Part shown: piece by piece, positions 25,107-33,518 of the stretch
Position numbering within the stretch: the first letter of the stretch is position 1
Layout of the letters: each line of letters begins with the position of its first letter
Assembly (NCBI GenBank): GCA_027459325.1
Contig: DAIDIO010000006.1
Location: 1 to 58,288 of the forward strand
Source: Candidatus Saccharimonadota bacterium
Lineage (GTDB): Bacteria > Patescibacteriota > Saccharimonadia > Saccharimonadales > UBA4665
DNA length: 58,288 bases
Direction of reading: 5' to 3'
The notes under the pieces: generated by a model
Seen by the model: only the letters and a program-made list of their open reading frames with translations
Database searches by the model: none
Told to the model about the DNA's origin: nothing
Position numbers and translations under genes: made by a program

Positions 25107-25226
25107 CTACAGTATATTATTAACGGTGTAAAACGCCATAAATGGTACTACTGGGATGATCACAGTAAAAACAAATAAATAGCCTAGAACATCTGTTATT
25201 ATCTGTTTAGATTTCTTTGTTTTCAA
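25107..25226 (-). CDS. 39-residue single-span small protein
   Basis: TTG start at 25226 with GGAGGG 4-5 nt upstream. The product begins MKTKKSKQIITDVLGYLFVF and has one hydrophobic helix of about 22 residues after a very basic N-terminus, i.e. a small inner-membrane protein with its N-terminus inside. It lies between the promoter of the GT2-GH26 gene and the GlsB gene, and ends 48 nt before the GT2-GH26 start, so it may be in the same transcript. No family recognised. The remaining part of the 25060-25413 spacer holds only the leader of the GlsB-like gene. Confidence 0.4.
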   Translation of the reverse strand: MKTKKSKQIITDVLGYLFVFTVIIPVVPFMAFYTVNNIL

Positions 25227-25413
25227 TTTCCCTCCAGAAATTAAGCTAATACTTACTTTAGTAGCAGTAGATATAAATTGCAACTATCTATAAGTGAAAT
25301 TAACATTTACATGGAAACAATTGTTAGTGGGCGGTTTTTCTTACAGCAATATGAGGATTTGGTTGCTAAGCTTATCTTTACTAATCTAAAGTCCGAAAGG
25401 AGGCGTTGGATAT

Positions 25414-25680
25414 ATGAGTATAATAGTAGCATTAATAATTGGTGGGATAGTCGGTTGGATAGGTGCCGCTCTAACGGGTAGGCATGAAGGTATTCTGGGT
25501 AGTATAGCAATTGGTATCGTAGGATCACTAATAGGTGGAGTACTAGCAAGCCTGTTCAATGGCGGTACTCACCCCTACCTCAGCTTCTCATGGGCTAGTG
25601 TCATCTGGTCAATCATCGGAGCAGTAATCTTGTCGGCCCTTCTTAATACCGTTCAGCACCGCGGTCATCACAGCGTGTAA
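25414..25680 (+). CDS. GlsB/YeaQ/YmgE-family membrane protein
   Basis: 88 residues with three hydrophobic helices and the family's Gly-rich pattern: LIIGGIVGWIGAALTGR, GILGSIAIGIVGSLIGGVL and IWSIIGAVILSALLN. The family (formerly 'transglycosylase-associated') is small, integral and often stress-induced; its molecular role is unknown. AAAGGAGG lies 12 nt before the ATG, one of the strongest ribosome-binding sites in the window. It is monocistronic and ends in a perfect hairpin terminator at 25706-25729. Confidence 0.88.
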   Translation: MSIIVALIIGGIVGWIGAALTGRHEGILGSIAIGIVGSLIGGVLASLFNGGTHPYLSFSWASVIWSIIGAVILSALLNTVQHRGHHSV

Positions 25681-25705
25681 TAACGCCTGGTTTTCCAAAT
25701 TGGCT

Positions 25706-25736
25706 CACAGGGGTAGAAATACCCCTGTGATTTTAT
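25706..25736 (+). terminator. intrinsic terminator after GlsB-like gene
   Basis: A 10-bp perfect stem CACAGGGGTA / TACCCCTGTG closed by a GAAA tetraloop, followed by ATTTTATA. It also lies right at the end of the convergent GH16 gene and may work in both directions. Confidence 0.85.
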
Positions 25737-25737
25737 A

Positions 25738-26925
25738 TTATTGCCAAGCCCTGACGTAATCTACTTTCACTTGCGAGGCAGTACCGTAGGCTGGGGTATT
25801 GCCGCTTGCCAGACCGACAGTTAGGATTAATGTCTCAGGCTGGCCGTTATCAGAAGTCGAATATGATTTAACCAGACTTCCGTCCCAATAAACATTATTA
25901 TAGTTAGAGCCTCTGTATAGTCCGAATGTATAATAATTATTAACCCATGTACCAGAGATATAAAAAGGACCTGCTTGTTGGTCGCCGTTGGAATAATAAT
26001 GGTAGTTAGTAGAGGCGGTGCCTAATCCCTCAAATATATCGGCTTCACCAGCCTGTGGCCAATTCGGCCCGCTAACCCACCAAGCTGGCCAGTTGTATAC
26101 CGTCGTACCACTACCGGGAAAACTAATCCTGGCTTCAGCAAAGCCTCCTACCGGCAAGGCATAGCTACTGGTTTCTATTTCAGCGCCTGAGCTTGAGGAA
26201 GCTAAAGTCAGAATTAAGTTGCCATTAGATTCGGTAACGTTTGAAGACGAAGTCGTTACCCCGTTCTGATTAGTCCAGTTATTTGTGACGTTCCAGATAT
26301 TTGTATTAACTGACGTTCCATTGAATTCGTCATCAAAAACCGGGCTGCCCCAGCCGCTTGCGCCAGTAGTGCTTGAGCCAATACAAGGTGCAACTGTGCC
26401 CTGGTAGCTGCAACCACTATAAGTTGGCGTGACATTGCCTCCAGAGGAACCGCTTGATGAGCCAGTGCTTGAAGAACTTGGAGGCGGACTGGATGTACTA
26501 GCAGGTGTAGAAGCAGCCACGGATGACGATATAGTGCTGCTTTGGGTTGTATGGGGCTGGGTTGTGCTAACTACACTCGTGACGGATTTTGAGGGAGTTG
26601 TCGTAGTACTACTAGTAGCAGATCCACTGCCTGGAGGAGTGGTTACATGGCTGGGATTTGTCCGTATATTAGGCTTAGCGGAGGTAGATGAGCTACTAGA
26701 GGGAGTCGTACCAAAACTGGGTTTGGGTTTGCTAGTAAGATTAATGAGCGCTGCCGCTCCTCCACCTAAAATTATAAATAGAGTAACTGCTAACAAACTT
26801 ATTCCCTTAGCTGATGTAGCTAACCCAATAAGGCGCTGCAAGCCTAGCAAATGCGGAGAAGATGTATCTGCGTCAAAGACAACTACAGTCCCCATATTCT
26901 TATTTTCGCTCGGTTCACTTTGCAT
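25738..26925 (-). CDS. membrane-anchored GH16 glucanase with Ser/Thr linker
   Basis: 395 residues: a cytoplasmic tail of about 40, one membrane helix (about 42-62), a very Ser/Thr/Pro-rich linker (about 65-168) likely to be extended or glycosylated, and a GH16 domain. The catalytic motif is E294-A-D296-I-F-E299 in QAGEADIFEGL; FDDEFNGTSVNTNIWN opens the fold and VKVDYVRAWQ ends it. GH16 of this kind hydrolyses beta-1,3(4)-glucan or transfers glycan. It would act at the cell surface. Domain order is like the secreted GH26 gene (anchor, low-complexity linker, enzyme), which suggests a shared display strategy. The long open frame on the other strand (26429-26968) comes from the repetitive linker. 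Confidence 0.85.
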   Translation of the reverse strand: MQSEPSENKNMGTVVVFDADTSSPHLLGLQRLIGLATSAKGISLLAVTLFIILGGGAAALINLTSKPKPSFGTTPSSSSSTSAKPNIRTNPSHVTTPPGSGSATSSTTTTPSKSVTSVVSTTQPHTTQSSTISSSVAASTPASTSSPPPSSSSTGSSSGSSGGNVTPTYSGCSYQGTVAPCIGSSTTGASGWGSPVFDDEFNGTSVNTNIWNVTNNWTNQNGVTTSSSNVTESNGNLILTLASSSSGAEIETSSYALPVGGFAEARISFPGSGTTVYNWPAWWVSGPNWPQAGEADIFEGLGTASTNYHYYSNGDQQAGPFYISGTWVNNYYTFGLYRGSNYNNVYWDGSLVKSYSTSDNGQPETLILTVGLASGNTPAYGTASQVKVDYVRAWQ

Positions 26926-27044
26926 AACGTTTTTATTTTCTTTGCTTCTTCTATATTACCACTTATAAATAAATGCTATATAGACATATGGCAGTTATTG
27001 TGGTTAAATAGTCTACTAAACAAGGTTGGCAAGTTTTTATTTTT

Positions 27045-27533
27045 ATGCCCGTCGCTATTTTTTCCACTTATAACAAGCAGGGTCTTATACCTTTTATGGA
27101 AGGACTGTCTAAAGAGTCCTTTGATATGTATGCAACCGCTGACGTATCTACTACTTATGCCGAAAGCACCGGCAAACACCTTCCTTCGCTATGGGACTTA
27201 GTGGAACATGAATTCAACGTCATGCCCGATAACGACCTAGACGTAGCTAATAAAATCGCCAGTCTTCTTCAGCTAAAAAAGAATGTCGATATAATCTGTG
27301 TAAATTTGCGCCCGAAGACACCTAACGGGGAGCCGGATTTTCAGGGGCTTAGTATTCTTGAGGGAGCAATTATCGGTAATTTGGTGGTAACGAATCCCGG
27401 CAGTTATGATGCCGTACTCAATAATATTCGATACAATGTTCCCAATGTCCTCGATTTGATGAACCATCTTGAAGCACAGAAAGTTACGCATTTAGCTGAT
27501 CATTACGCCGGCAAAATTGCTACTCAACATTAA
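27045..27533 (+). CDS. PurH-like IMP cyclohydrolase (MGS-like) domain protein
   Basis: 162 residues resembling only the N-terminal domain of PurH: AIFSTYNKQGLIPFMEGL is like the opening ALISVSDKTGI...FAKEL, DIICVNLRPK matches the PurH strand IDxVVVNLYPF, and ILEGAIIGNLVVTNPGSYDAVL matches the IGGPxMIRAAAKN...DPxDYDxVL region. PurH's AICAR transformylase domain is absent, and the family's residues in the GGPAM loop differ (LEGAI). It may have a divergent role among methylglyoxal-synthase-like domain proteins. No purine genes are nearby. No ribosome-binding site; the ATG follows a T-rich run. Confidence 0.55.
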   Translation: MPVAIFSTYNKQGLIPFMEGLSKESFDMYATADVSTTYAESTGKHLPSLWDLVEHEFNVMPDNDLDVANKIASLLQLKKNVDIICVNLRPKTPNGEPDFQGLSILEGAIIGNLVVTNPGSYDAVLNNIRYNVPNVLDLMNHLEAQKVTHLADHYAGKIATQH

Positions 27534-27572
27534 AGTAAAAAGCAGTAAAATCTATAATAGAGTAAATTTACG

Positions 27573-27812
27573 ATGAAAAGACAAACATTTAGATCTACTG
27601 ATGCCATGCAAGAAGTAATGACGATTGTTGAACCGGGCCTGAACCATTACAACCCGGTTGAAGAAGCAGAAACCCTAACCCTTAGAGCCGTCAACGGCGA
27701 ACTTAAAAGCAGTCTCGCAAAACAACTTGGCGGAGTAGTCCTTAAATGCGCAGAATTTTACTGGGAGGGTTTGAAAACTAATTGTCAGTATTATCAGGGG
27801 TTTCACGCTTAG
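27573..27812 (+). CDS. small hypothetical protein, 79 aa
   Basis: A soluble 79-residue product of unknown family, beginning MKRQTFRSTDAMQEVMTIV and containing LTLRAVNGELKSSLAKQLGG. TATAAT at 27553-27558 lies 14 nt before the ATG, so there would be a leader of about 7 nt. The stop overlaps the convergent DedA-gene stop by 4 nt. It is the second gene after the PurH-like gene, 39 nt downstream, and has its own -10 box. Confidence 0.55.
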   Translation: MKRQTFRSTDAMQEVMTIVEPGLNHYNPVEEAETLTLRAVNGELKSSLAKQLGGVVLKCAEFYWEGLKTNCQYYQGFHA

Positions 27813-28432
27813 GTTTTGGCTTTTTGGCGTTCCCGTCTTGGCTTAATCGCTAACTTATAACTGAGATAGCCGAGGATTAGAATGGCGGCGGCAATACTAA
27901 CATATACATCATAGTGGAGCAGCGTATTAAGATGGCTGCCACCAAAGTATCCGACGCTTGACCACAAACCCACCCAAAGGGCAGCACCGATGGAGTTGTA
28001 TAGAATAAACAGCTGCCAAGGCATTTCTGCCAGACCGGCAATAATACCATTAGCCTGCCGCAACCCCTCGATAAACCGAGCAACAATCACCAACCAGCCA
28101 CCTTTGCGTTTAAAGAACTCCTCGGTTTTACTTATTCGCTCCGGCGTTAAGAATATATACTTACCGACTCTCTCGACTAAGGGGTGGCCACCGAATTTGC
28201 CAATACTAAAACCAATATTATCCCCAAGGACGGCAGCTATAAAGCCTACTATGATTACTAAAAATATATTTAGCTGGCCAAGGCCTGCAAATACAGCGGC
28301 CGTAATAAGTATGGTCTCACCCGGAACCGGAACGCCAAAATCCTCGAGAAGAACTAAGCCCCCAACAGCAAGATAACCATGCTTATGAATGAGCGGAGCT
28401 AAAGTATTAACAAAACCTGGCAAGTGTTCCAT
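27809..28432 (-). CDS. DedA-family membrane protein
   Basis: 207 residues with four or five membrane helices and the DedA/SNARE-associated pattern: LEDFGVPVPGETILI, then GFIAAVLGDNIGFSIGKFGG, then ARFIEGLRQANGIIAGLAEMPWQLF with the conserved Arg and Gly, and an ending rich in Lys/Arg. DedA proteins are now linked to flipping lipid carriers (undecaprenyl phosphate or phospholipids) back across the membrane, which would fit with the PAP2 enzyme at 7900. TATAAT lies 7 nt before the ATG, so the gene is leaderless. Confidence 0.9.
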   Translation of the reverse strand: MEHLPGFVNTLAPLIHKHGYLAVGGLVLLEDFGVPVPGETILITAAVFAGLGQLNIFLVIIVGFIAAVLGDNIGFSIGKFGGHPLVERVGKYIFLTPERISKTEEFFKRKGGWLVIVARFIEGLRQANGIIAGLAEMPWQLFILYNSIGAALWVGLWSSVGYFGGSHLNTLLHYDVYVSIAAAILILGYLSYKLAIKPRRERQKAKT

Positions 28433-28439
28433 AGGTCTT

Positions 28440-28445
28440 ATTATA
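28440..28445 (-). promoter_or_regulatory. -10 box (TATAAT) of DedA gene
   Basis: TATAAT on the minus strand, 7 nt before the ATG at 28432. A leaderless start. Confidence 0.5.
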
Positions 28446-28447
28446 AC

Positions 28448-29392
28448 TTAATAGATTAGGGTGTCAGCTTCAGGAAAAGTCATATTAAAAACTACAACCT
28501 CTAGATTCGATATAATCCGCTTAATTCGATCTTTAGTAGCCAGTTCAGCAATAGCCCGATTACCAGCTACGACATCTATATAATGAAGGCTATGACGCGG
28601 CTCTCCTTGTAAAAATGGATTATTGGCAAATTCGTGAAAGTGGGCCGCAATATACGGCATCGCCAGACTGACATCTAAGGATCGTAAATGGAGCTTAATG
28701 TCATTCTCGATTTGTTTATTTGTAAAGTTGGGTTTAGGCAATATGAAGCTTAAAGCGGTAAACATATGGTTATCGATGTCTTTCAAGTCAATTGATTTGT
28801 GATGATACCAACCATTAGCTTGCAAAAAGGCACTCACTATATCCTGGATGATTACATATAGACGCAAATAAAGCGCTCGATCTTCGAGACTAGCGCCCTT
28901 CGCTAAACCAATCTCAATACCTATACATTTATACCGCTTTGCATCTTTATGGATGCTTAAAGGCGAATCTTTACTTTTAAGCGTATCGGCATAAACAAAC
29001 GGCTTTAAGTCACTCCCCTCCTGAAATGGTGTGCCTATCAGCTGTTTGATTTGTTTGTCGAATAACGACTTGTTGGTTATTGTTATGCTGACCCGCTCTT
29101 CGGCCGCACATTGATCAAGGCTAACTTTTAGCCTATCCTCATCTAAATATTTATCGGCTATAAATTCCTTAAACAGCCTATTCAGTCGTTCGTCATACAA
29201 ATAGCATTCAAAAAAGATAAGTTCACCATAGGTTTCCCCAGCTAACATACCAATTAATCCGGGATCGATTTTCAATCTCTCACTTACCCGCTTACGAAAC
29301 GTCATATAAAACCAATGCTCATAGATGTGGCACACATCAGTTGGTAGTCCGCTGTTTTCTTTAACTAAGAACATGTTATGCATATTGCTCAT
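28448..29392 (-). CDS. divergent M16-like protein with HxxEH motif
   Basis: 314 residues. Near the N-terminus CHIYEHWFYMTF contains H22-I-Y-E25-H26, the inverted zinc-binding HxxEH of peptidase family M16, at the place where M16 enzymes have GVAHFLEHMLF. Downstream glutamates in GETYGELIFFE could give the third ligand. The remaining part does not show a clear second M16 domain and no signal peptide is seen. Function is therefore uncertain: an M16-type peptidase half or a non-catalytic relative. TATAAT lies only 3 nt before the ATG at 29392, so the transcript probably starts inside codons 2-3 and translation at Met4 (29383). Confidence 0.5.
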   Translation of the reverse strand: MSNMHNMFLVKENSGLPTDVCHIYEHWFYMTFRKRVSERLKIDPGLIGMLAGETYGELIFFECYLYDERLNRLFKEFIADKYLDEDRLKVSLDQCAAEERVSITITNKSLFDKQIKQLIGTPFQEGSDLKPFVYADTLKSKDSPLSIHKDAKRYKCIGIEIGLAKGASLEDRALYLRLYVIIQDIVSAFLQANGWYHHKSIDLKDIDNHMFTALSFILPKPNFTNKQIENDIKLHLRSLDVSLAMPYIAAHFHEFANNPFLQGEPRHSLHYIDVVAGNRAIAELATKDRIKRIISNLEVVVFNMTFPEADTLIY

Positions 29393-29492
29393 TAGATTAT
29401 AGCCGCATTATTGCAATTTAAGACGTTTAAGGTTATAAATTAAGAGTGTGTTAGCTAATAAAAAACAAAAACAAGAGTAGTTAAACAACAAA

Positions 29493-30476
29493 GTGCTAAA
29501 ACCTCACAGTTTATTAAGATTGGATCATAAAGGCCACATGCCTAAAGGCATCGCCTTTATGTTGTTTGGCATGTTTGTGTTTGGACTGATTGGCAGCTTT
29601 AGGGGTTCGACTATCCATGCTTACGCTGTTAGTAATCTGTCCATCAAAGCAGGAGTAGCCGGGAACTGCCTTGATGATCTTAATGACAACAATAAAGCCG
29701 GGGCAATTGTTGATATCTATAACTGTAACGCCAGCGATGCGCAAAACTGGGATGTTAACACCATTAGCATTAAGCATGCCGGATTGTGCCTCAGCGTTGA
29801 GGGCAATAGCCAAAAAGCTGGTGCTAAAGTAGATTTAGATAATTGCAATAATTCACCGGGTCAAGTATGGCTGATCGATAGGAGTAGCTTATATAACCCT
29901 AATGCGCAGCTTTGTTTAACCGATCCTGGCTCCAGGACAGCCGCACAATTAGAGATGGGTGACTGCAATGGCAAAGATAATACTCTTTGGAGTTCGCCGA
30001 TGCTGACCTTAAACTGCTCAAATATCAGGGGTAAAGGTGCTAGAATAGCCTGCTATGCCGAAAGCGACTGGGAAACTTGGCAAGCATCTAATAATCATGA
30101 AAGTTTACTTAATACCTACACCGATGGATCAGCCTATGAAGAGTGGTGCGCCGACTTCGTCAGTTATGTTTACAAGCAAGCCGGTTACCCGTTCACCAGT
30201 GCCTATGACGGCTGGGATGAGAATAATGCTAATAATATCCAGAACTACGGCTTTACCGTACATGATACCAGCTACGTGCCCTCTCCAGGCGACATTGGCT
30301 ACTTCGACTATAGCGGTGGTCATGTTGAGATAGTTATCAGTGGAGGTAGCCAGCCGACGTTCATTTACGGCAACTCAGCAACCATTGATCCAACTACCGG
30401 CAATGGCGAGATGGAAGCCAATACCATTTTGCAGGACGGCAGTTTAGGTAACATTACCAACTATTACTCCTTTTAG
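29493..30476 (+). CDS. secreted ricin-type lectin / CHAP-domain protein
   Basis: 327 residues with a signal or anchor segment (about 16-45). A ricin-B-type beta-trefoil (CBM13) follows, about 48-170, with repeated Q-x-W-like elements (SDAQNWDV, SPGQVWLI, DNTLWSS) and paired cysteines. A CHAP domain covers about 190-327, with catalytic Cys in YEEWCADFVSYVYKQAG and His in GGHVEIVISGG. CHAP enzymes are peptidoglycan amidases or endopeptidases, and the trefoil would bind sugar. It is a plausible cell-wall hydrolase acting on the organism's own wall or on that of a host cell. The GTG at 29493 is the furthest start; ATG 29538 is possible. Confidence 0.85.
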   Translation: MLKPHSLLRLDHKGHMPKGIAFMLFGMFVFGLIGSFRGSTIHAYAVSNLSIKAGVAGNCLDDLNDNNKAGAIVDIYNCNASDAQNWDVNTISIKHAGLCLSVEGNSQKAGAKVDLDNCNNSPGQVWLIDRSSLYNPNAQLCLTDPGSRTAAQLEMGDCNGKDNTLWSSPMLTLNCSNIRGKGARIACYAESDWETWQASNNHESLLNTYTDGSAYEEWCADFVSYVYKQAGYPFTSAYDGWDENNANNIQNYGFTVHDTSYVPSPGDIGYFDYSGGHVEIVISGGSQPTFIYGNSATIDPTTGNGEMEANTILQDGSLGNITNYYSF

Positions 30477-30531
30477 TAACAGTTAAAAAAGCTACTAACT
30501 TTAGAATCGACGTTAGCTAATATAGAAGAAT

Positions 30532-30948
30532 ATGAGTAATTATACTATCGTCAGCTGGTTAGACGCCCCAGACTCGTATAGTGCTAGCGACGTGCCTGGT
30601 GAGTTCAGGCGGATGACTAAATTGCTTAATGCAGAGCAGGTAGCGATTACACTTATCAGGATTCCGGCTCATTCAGACTTTGAGCAAAGTACCGGCCATT
30701 ATCATAATGAGATTGAAGAAATATATATTATTACCAAAGGCACACTAACGATGCGCTTTAATGATGACATCGTTAAGGTTCCGGCTGATTCAGTAGTTAG
30801 AGTTGCTCCGAAAACTGTTCGCTCCCACCGGAATGAAGGAGATGAAGTGGTGGAGATGTGGGCAATATCTAAGCAACTCGGTCATAGAGATGCAACTAAA
30901 GTCGACGATTTCTGGGAAGCCAGTCCGGCTGCCAAACAAACCAAATAA
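30532..30948 (+). CDS. cupin-domain protein
   Basis: 138 residues with a single cupin barrel. The metal-binding motifs are present: HYHNEIEEIYIITKG (H-x-H-x(3,4)-E version of motif 1) and motif 2 with VRVAPKTVRSHRNEGDE. This is a mononuclear-metal beta-barrel as in isomerases and dioxygenases; the substrate is not evident. No signal peptide. TATAGA lies 5 nt before the ATG, so it is probably leaderless. It ends 10 nt before the convergent ABC transporter gene. Confidence 0.8.
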   Translation: MSNYTIVSWLDAPDSYSASDVPGEFRRMTKLLNAEQVAITLIRIPAHSDFEQSTGHYHNEIEEIYIITKGTLTMRFNDDIVKVPADSVVRVAPKTVRSHRNEGDEVVEMWAISKQLGHRDATKVDDFWEASPAAKQTK

Positions 30949-30957
30949 CTACCGATC

Positions 30958-31635
30958 CTAACTTTTCTTGGTTATAAGTTTACCATCGGATAATTTAAAT
31001 GTTTTATCAGTTTTTCCAGCAATTTCATTATCGTGAGTGACCACGATTATAGTGGTGTTCTGGCTTTTAGACAGATTGTGAAGTAAATCAAATATCATAG
31101 TACCGGTCTGGCTGTCTAGATTACCGGTTGGCTCATCGGCCAGAATCAGCTTTGGTTTATTGGCAAGCGCACGGGCAATTGCTACACGCTGCTGTTCGCC
31201 GCCGGATAAACGGGCCGGTTTCCTAGTTTGCTTATCGGCTGACAGTCCGACTTGATCAAGCAGCAGTGAGGCCCGACTATGTCTATCTTCCTTGCTGATT
31301 CCGCCAAACTCCATTGGTAACATGACATTTTCCAAAGCTGTTAAATTAGGTACCAAATTGTAACTTTGAAATACAAACCCGATAGTTTTGCAGCGGTACT
31401 TAATTAAATCTTTATCATGGAGCTGGGTTATATCTTGATTATCGACAAAGATCTGTCCGCTGGACGGTTTATCTAGTGCCCCAAGCAGACTCAGTAAAGT
31501 TGATTTACCGCTACCTGAACGGCCAACGATTGAGGCAAACTGTCCTTCTTTTAGGCTAAGACTGATGCCATTAACCGCTGCCACCGTTACATCACCAGAT
31601 TTGTATGATTTTTTTAAATCTTTTACCGTCAACAT
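30958..31635 (-). CDS. ABC transporter ATP-binding protein, MacB/LolD-like
   Basis: 225 residues: a complete nucleotide-binding domain of the MacB/LolD subfamily. Walker [10 protein letters not shown] (about 38-46), Q-loop in [19 protein letters not shown], signature LSGGEQQR, Walker [10 protein letters not shown] and H-loop TTIIVVTHD are present. It powers the membrane protein whose gene begins upstream on the same strand, 3 nt away. The pair forms a mechanotransmission-type exporter; no MacA-like adaptor gene is adjacent. Confidence 0.92.
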   Translation of the reverse strand: MLTVKDLKKSYKSGDVTVAAVNGISLSLKEGQFASIVGRSGSGKSTLLSLLGALDKPSSGQIFVDNQDITQLHDKDLIKYRCKTIGFVFQSYNLVPNLTALENVMLPMEFGGISKEDRHSRASLLLDQVGLSADKQTRKPARLSGGEQQRVAIARALANKPKLILADEPTGNLDSQTGTMIFDLLHNLSKSQNTTIIVVTHDNEIAGKTDKTFKLSDGKLITKKS

Positions 31636-31638
31636 ATA

Positions 31639-33027
31639 CTACTCCGTCCTCATTACTACAGCAGGTCTTATCTTTGATATAAAGTAAGCAACCCCCGCGC
31701 TGCCGATAACCGCTATGACTATGGCCGACAGCAGTCCAAAACCAAGCACACTCCAACCAACAGCTGCATGAATATTTGTAAAGTTATCTCTTAAAAAGCC
31801 GCCGGCGCCACGACCACCGCTAATAAAGCGCGGGCCAGCTGCCCTAAAGGCCGCCCCCGGACCACCAAAGCCAAATTGCCTATTACTGGTAGCACTGTTA
31901 TTAACAAGCGTATGGGTTATAGGGCTGGCGGCAAGGATTGCAAAAATCAGACCGACTACAGCACCCATTAAGGTTAAGGTCACCGCTTCACTCATAAACT
32001 GCAGGCTAATCCGGCCGTTAGACGCACCAATTGCCTTAATTACACCTATTTCACGTGTCCTTTCGCGAACTATCATCACCATTGTTAGTAGTATTATTAG
32101 CGATCCGGCGATTACTGCACCTATTAGGCTATAGAGTGATATGCTCTTTACGCTATCAAGTGGAGCAACTGTTTGATTGGCCTGCTGCTGTGAGCTGGTT
32201 ACGTCAGCCGCTGACCCAAGCTTATTTTTAACGGCGTTGGTAACACTAGCTAAATTGTCTAGGGAATTCACATAGACTACAGCGCTGGTGACCACGCCGC
32301 TCTTATTACTTATAGCTTGGCCTGTCGGCAAACTGACTACTACCGTATTATTGGCGCTCTGGGTAGAATTCGAGAAGATTCCTTCAACACTTAAAGTTGT
32401 GCTGTAGGCCGTAAAGGTTGACCCGACTTTTAGATTATTCTTTGTTGCCATCGCTTGACTCACTAAAGCCTGATTGTCATCAAGATTAGCATTAATCATC
32501 TTACCGCTGACTATCGCCAGGTTGCCGGTATTGATTTGGTTTGGATTATTGGTGGCCAGAAAAGTTATAGGCAGACTGAAATTGGCTGGAGAGAAGTTTG
32601 CGCCGCCACCCCCGACATAGAAGAACCGACGACCAGCTTTAGCTTTAAGTTTTACAGGTGAGCTTAACGATGTGGTGGCGCTAGATTTTGTATTACCAAA
32701 AGGCAGGTTTGTATTTGAGCCTATCGTGATTAGTCTATCAGTAAAACTCTCTTCCACACCGGTCACGTTAGCAAGTTTAGATAACGGGGCCAATTGGCTC
32801 GTTGTTAAACTGTTATTGACCGAGCTAAAGCGACTAAAACCGGCCGGCGTAACCGTAATTGTGTTGCCTACTGAGGCTTTTACGGTATTAATTTTGTTAT
32901 TAACCGATTGGTCGGCAACTAACATAGCCAGCGCTAGACCTATGCTGAGCCCCAGTATTATAACTATAGAAAAGGTCCGGCTGGTGTTTCTAAAAGCATT
33001 ACGTATGCCCCGGCTAACTGGATTCAT
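31639..33027 (-). CDS. ABC transporter permease, FtsX/MacB-like
   Basis: 462 residues. Helix 1 (about 18-38) is followed by a large extracytoplasmic MacB-PCD-like domain (about 50-290), then three helices (about 298-325, 348-372, 425-450) of the FtsX permease core with the cytoplasmic coupling motif RTREIGVIKAIGAS. Between helices 2-3 and 4 lies an unusual Gly/Ala/Arg-rich segment (FGFGGPGAAFRAAGPR). It is paired with the ATPase gene, which it precedes by 3 nt. Substrates of this family are lipoproteins, peptides or drugs; nothing here decides. Confidence 0.9.
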   Translation of the reverse strand: MNPVSRGIRNAFRNTSRTFSIVIILGLSIGLALAMLVADQSVNNKINTVKASVGNTITVTPAGFSRFSSVNNSLTTSQLAPLSKLANVTGVEESFTDRLITIGSNTNLPFGNTKSSATTSLSSPVKLKAKAGRRFFYVGGGGANFSPANFSLPITFLATNNPNQINTGNLAIVSGKMINANLDDNQALVSQAMATKNNLKVGSTFTAYSTTLSVEGIFSNSTQSANNTVVVSLPTGQAISNKSGVVTSAVVYVNSLDNLASVTNAVKNKLGSAADVTSSQQQANQTVAPLDSVKSISLYSLIGAVIAGSLIILLTMVMIVRERTREIGVIKAIGASNGRISLQFMSEAVTLTLMGAVVGLIFAILAASPITHTLVNNSATSNRQFGFGGPGAAFRAAGPRFISGGRGAGGFLRDNFTNIHAAVGWSVLGFGLLSAIVIAVIGSAGVAYFISKIRPAVVMRTE

Positions 33028-33094
33028 AGTCTTCCTCTAGTATTTATTCTTAATAATGAATGTACAAACAATAACTGAACACTAGCTGAGGTAT

Positions 33095-33517
33095 TTACGC
33101 TTGTGTGCAGTTCTGGCAAATACCCTGAATTTCTAATTGGTGGTCTCTTAGCACAAAATGATGCCTGTCGGCCTGTTTCATTATGAGGTCTTCGAACTGA
33201 CTGTCTTCTGTATTTATAATCCGTCCACAGCTAATACAGGTCAAGTGATGGTGATGGCGGTTAAACCTGTCACTAAGTTCAAGTTTATACTTAAAGCCGG
33301 TGTTAATGCGGTTAATAATGCCTAAATCTTCAAATAAATTAATCGTCCTATAAAGACTGGCTCGATCTAAGTGGCCTTTCGAAGCCCTGACAAGGCTGGA
33401 GAGAGTTTGCGGTTCAGGGCGGTCAAGCAGTTCAAATACCATTATTCGTGGCTTAGTTAAGCTAGCATCGTTATCGGCTAGGGTCTGCTTAAGCAGTGCC
33501 AGTTTTGGTGAATCCAT
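33095..33517 (-). CDS. Fur-family metal-responsive regulator
   Basis: 140 residues. The winged-helix N-terminal domain (KPRIMVFELLDRPEPQTLSSLV, HLDRASLYRTINLFEDLGII) is followed by a dimer domain with HHHHLTCISCGRI and GICQNCTQA, i.e. two CxxC pairs for the structural zinc, and His/Asp ligands for a regulatory metal. The frame is open to 33553, but ATG 33517 is chosen because TATTAT sits 6 nt before it. The divergent neighbour is a ZIP transporter, so zinc sensing (Zur-like) is likely; iron, manganese or peroxide sensing cannot be excluded. Confidence 0.85.
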   Translation of the reverse strand: MDSPKLALLKQTLADNDASLTKPRIMVFELLDRPEPQTLSSLVRASKGHLDRASLYRTINLFEDLGIINRINTGFKYKLELSDRFNRHHHHLTCISCGRIINTEDSQFEDLIMKQADRHHFVLRDHQLEIQGICQNCTQA

Positions 33518-33518
33518 G

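Noticed and set aside
26429-26968. 179-codon open frame on the plus strand
   Set aside because: It is antisense to the Ser/Thr-rich linker of the GH16 gene; the composition (long runs of Val, Leu, Glu, Gly) results from the repetitive codons of the other strand.
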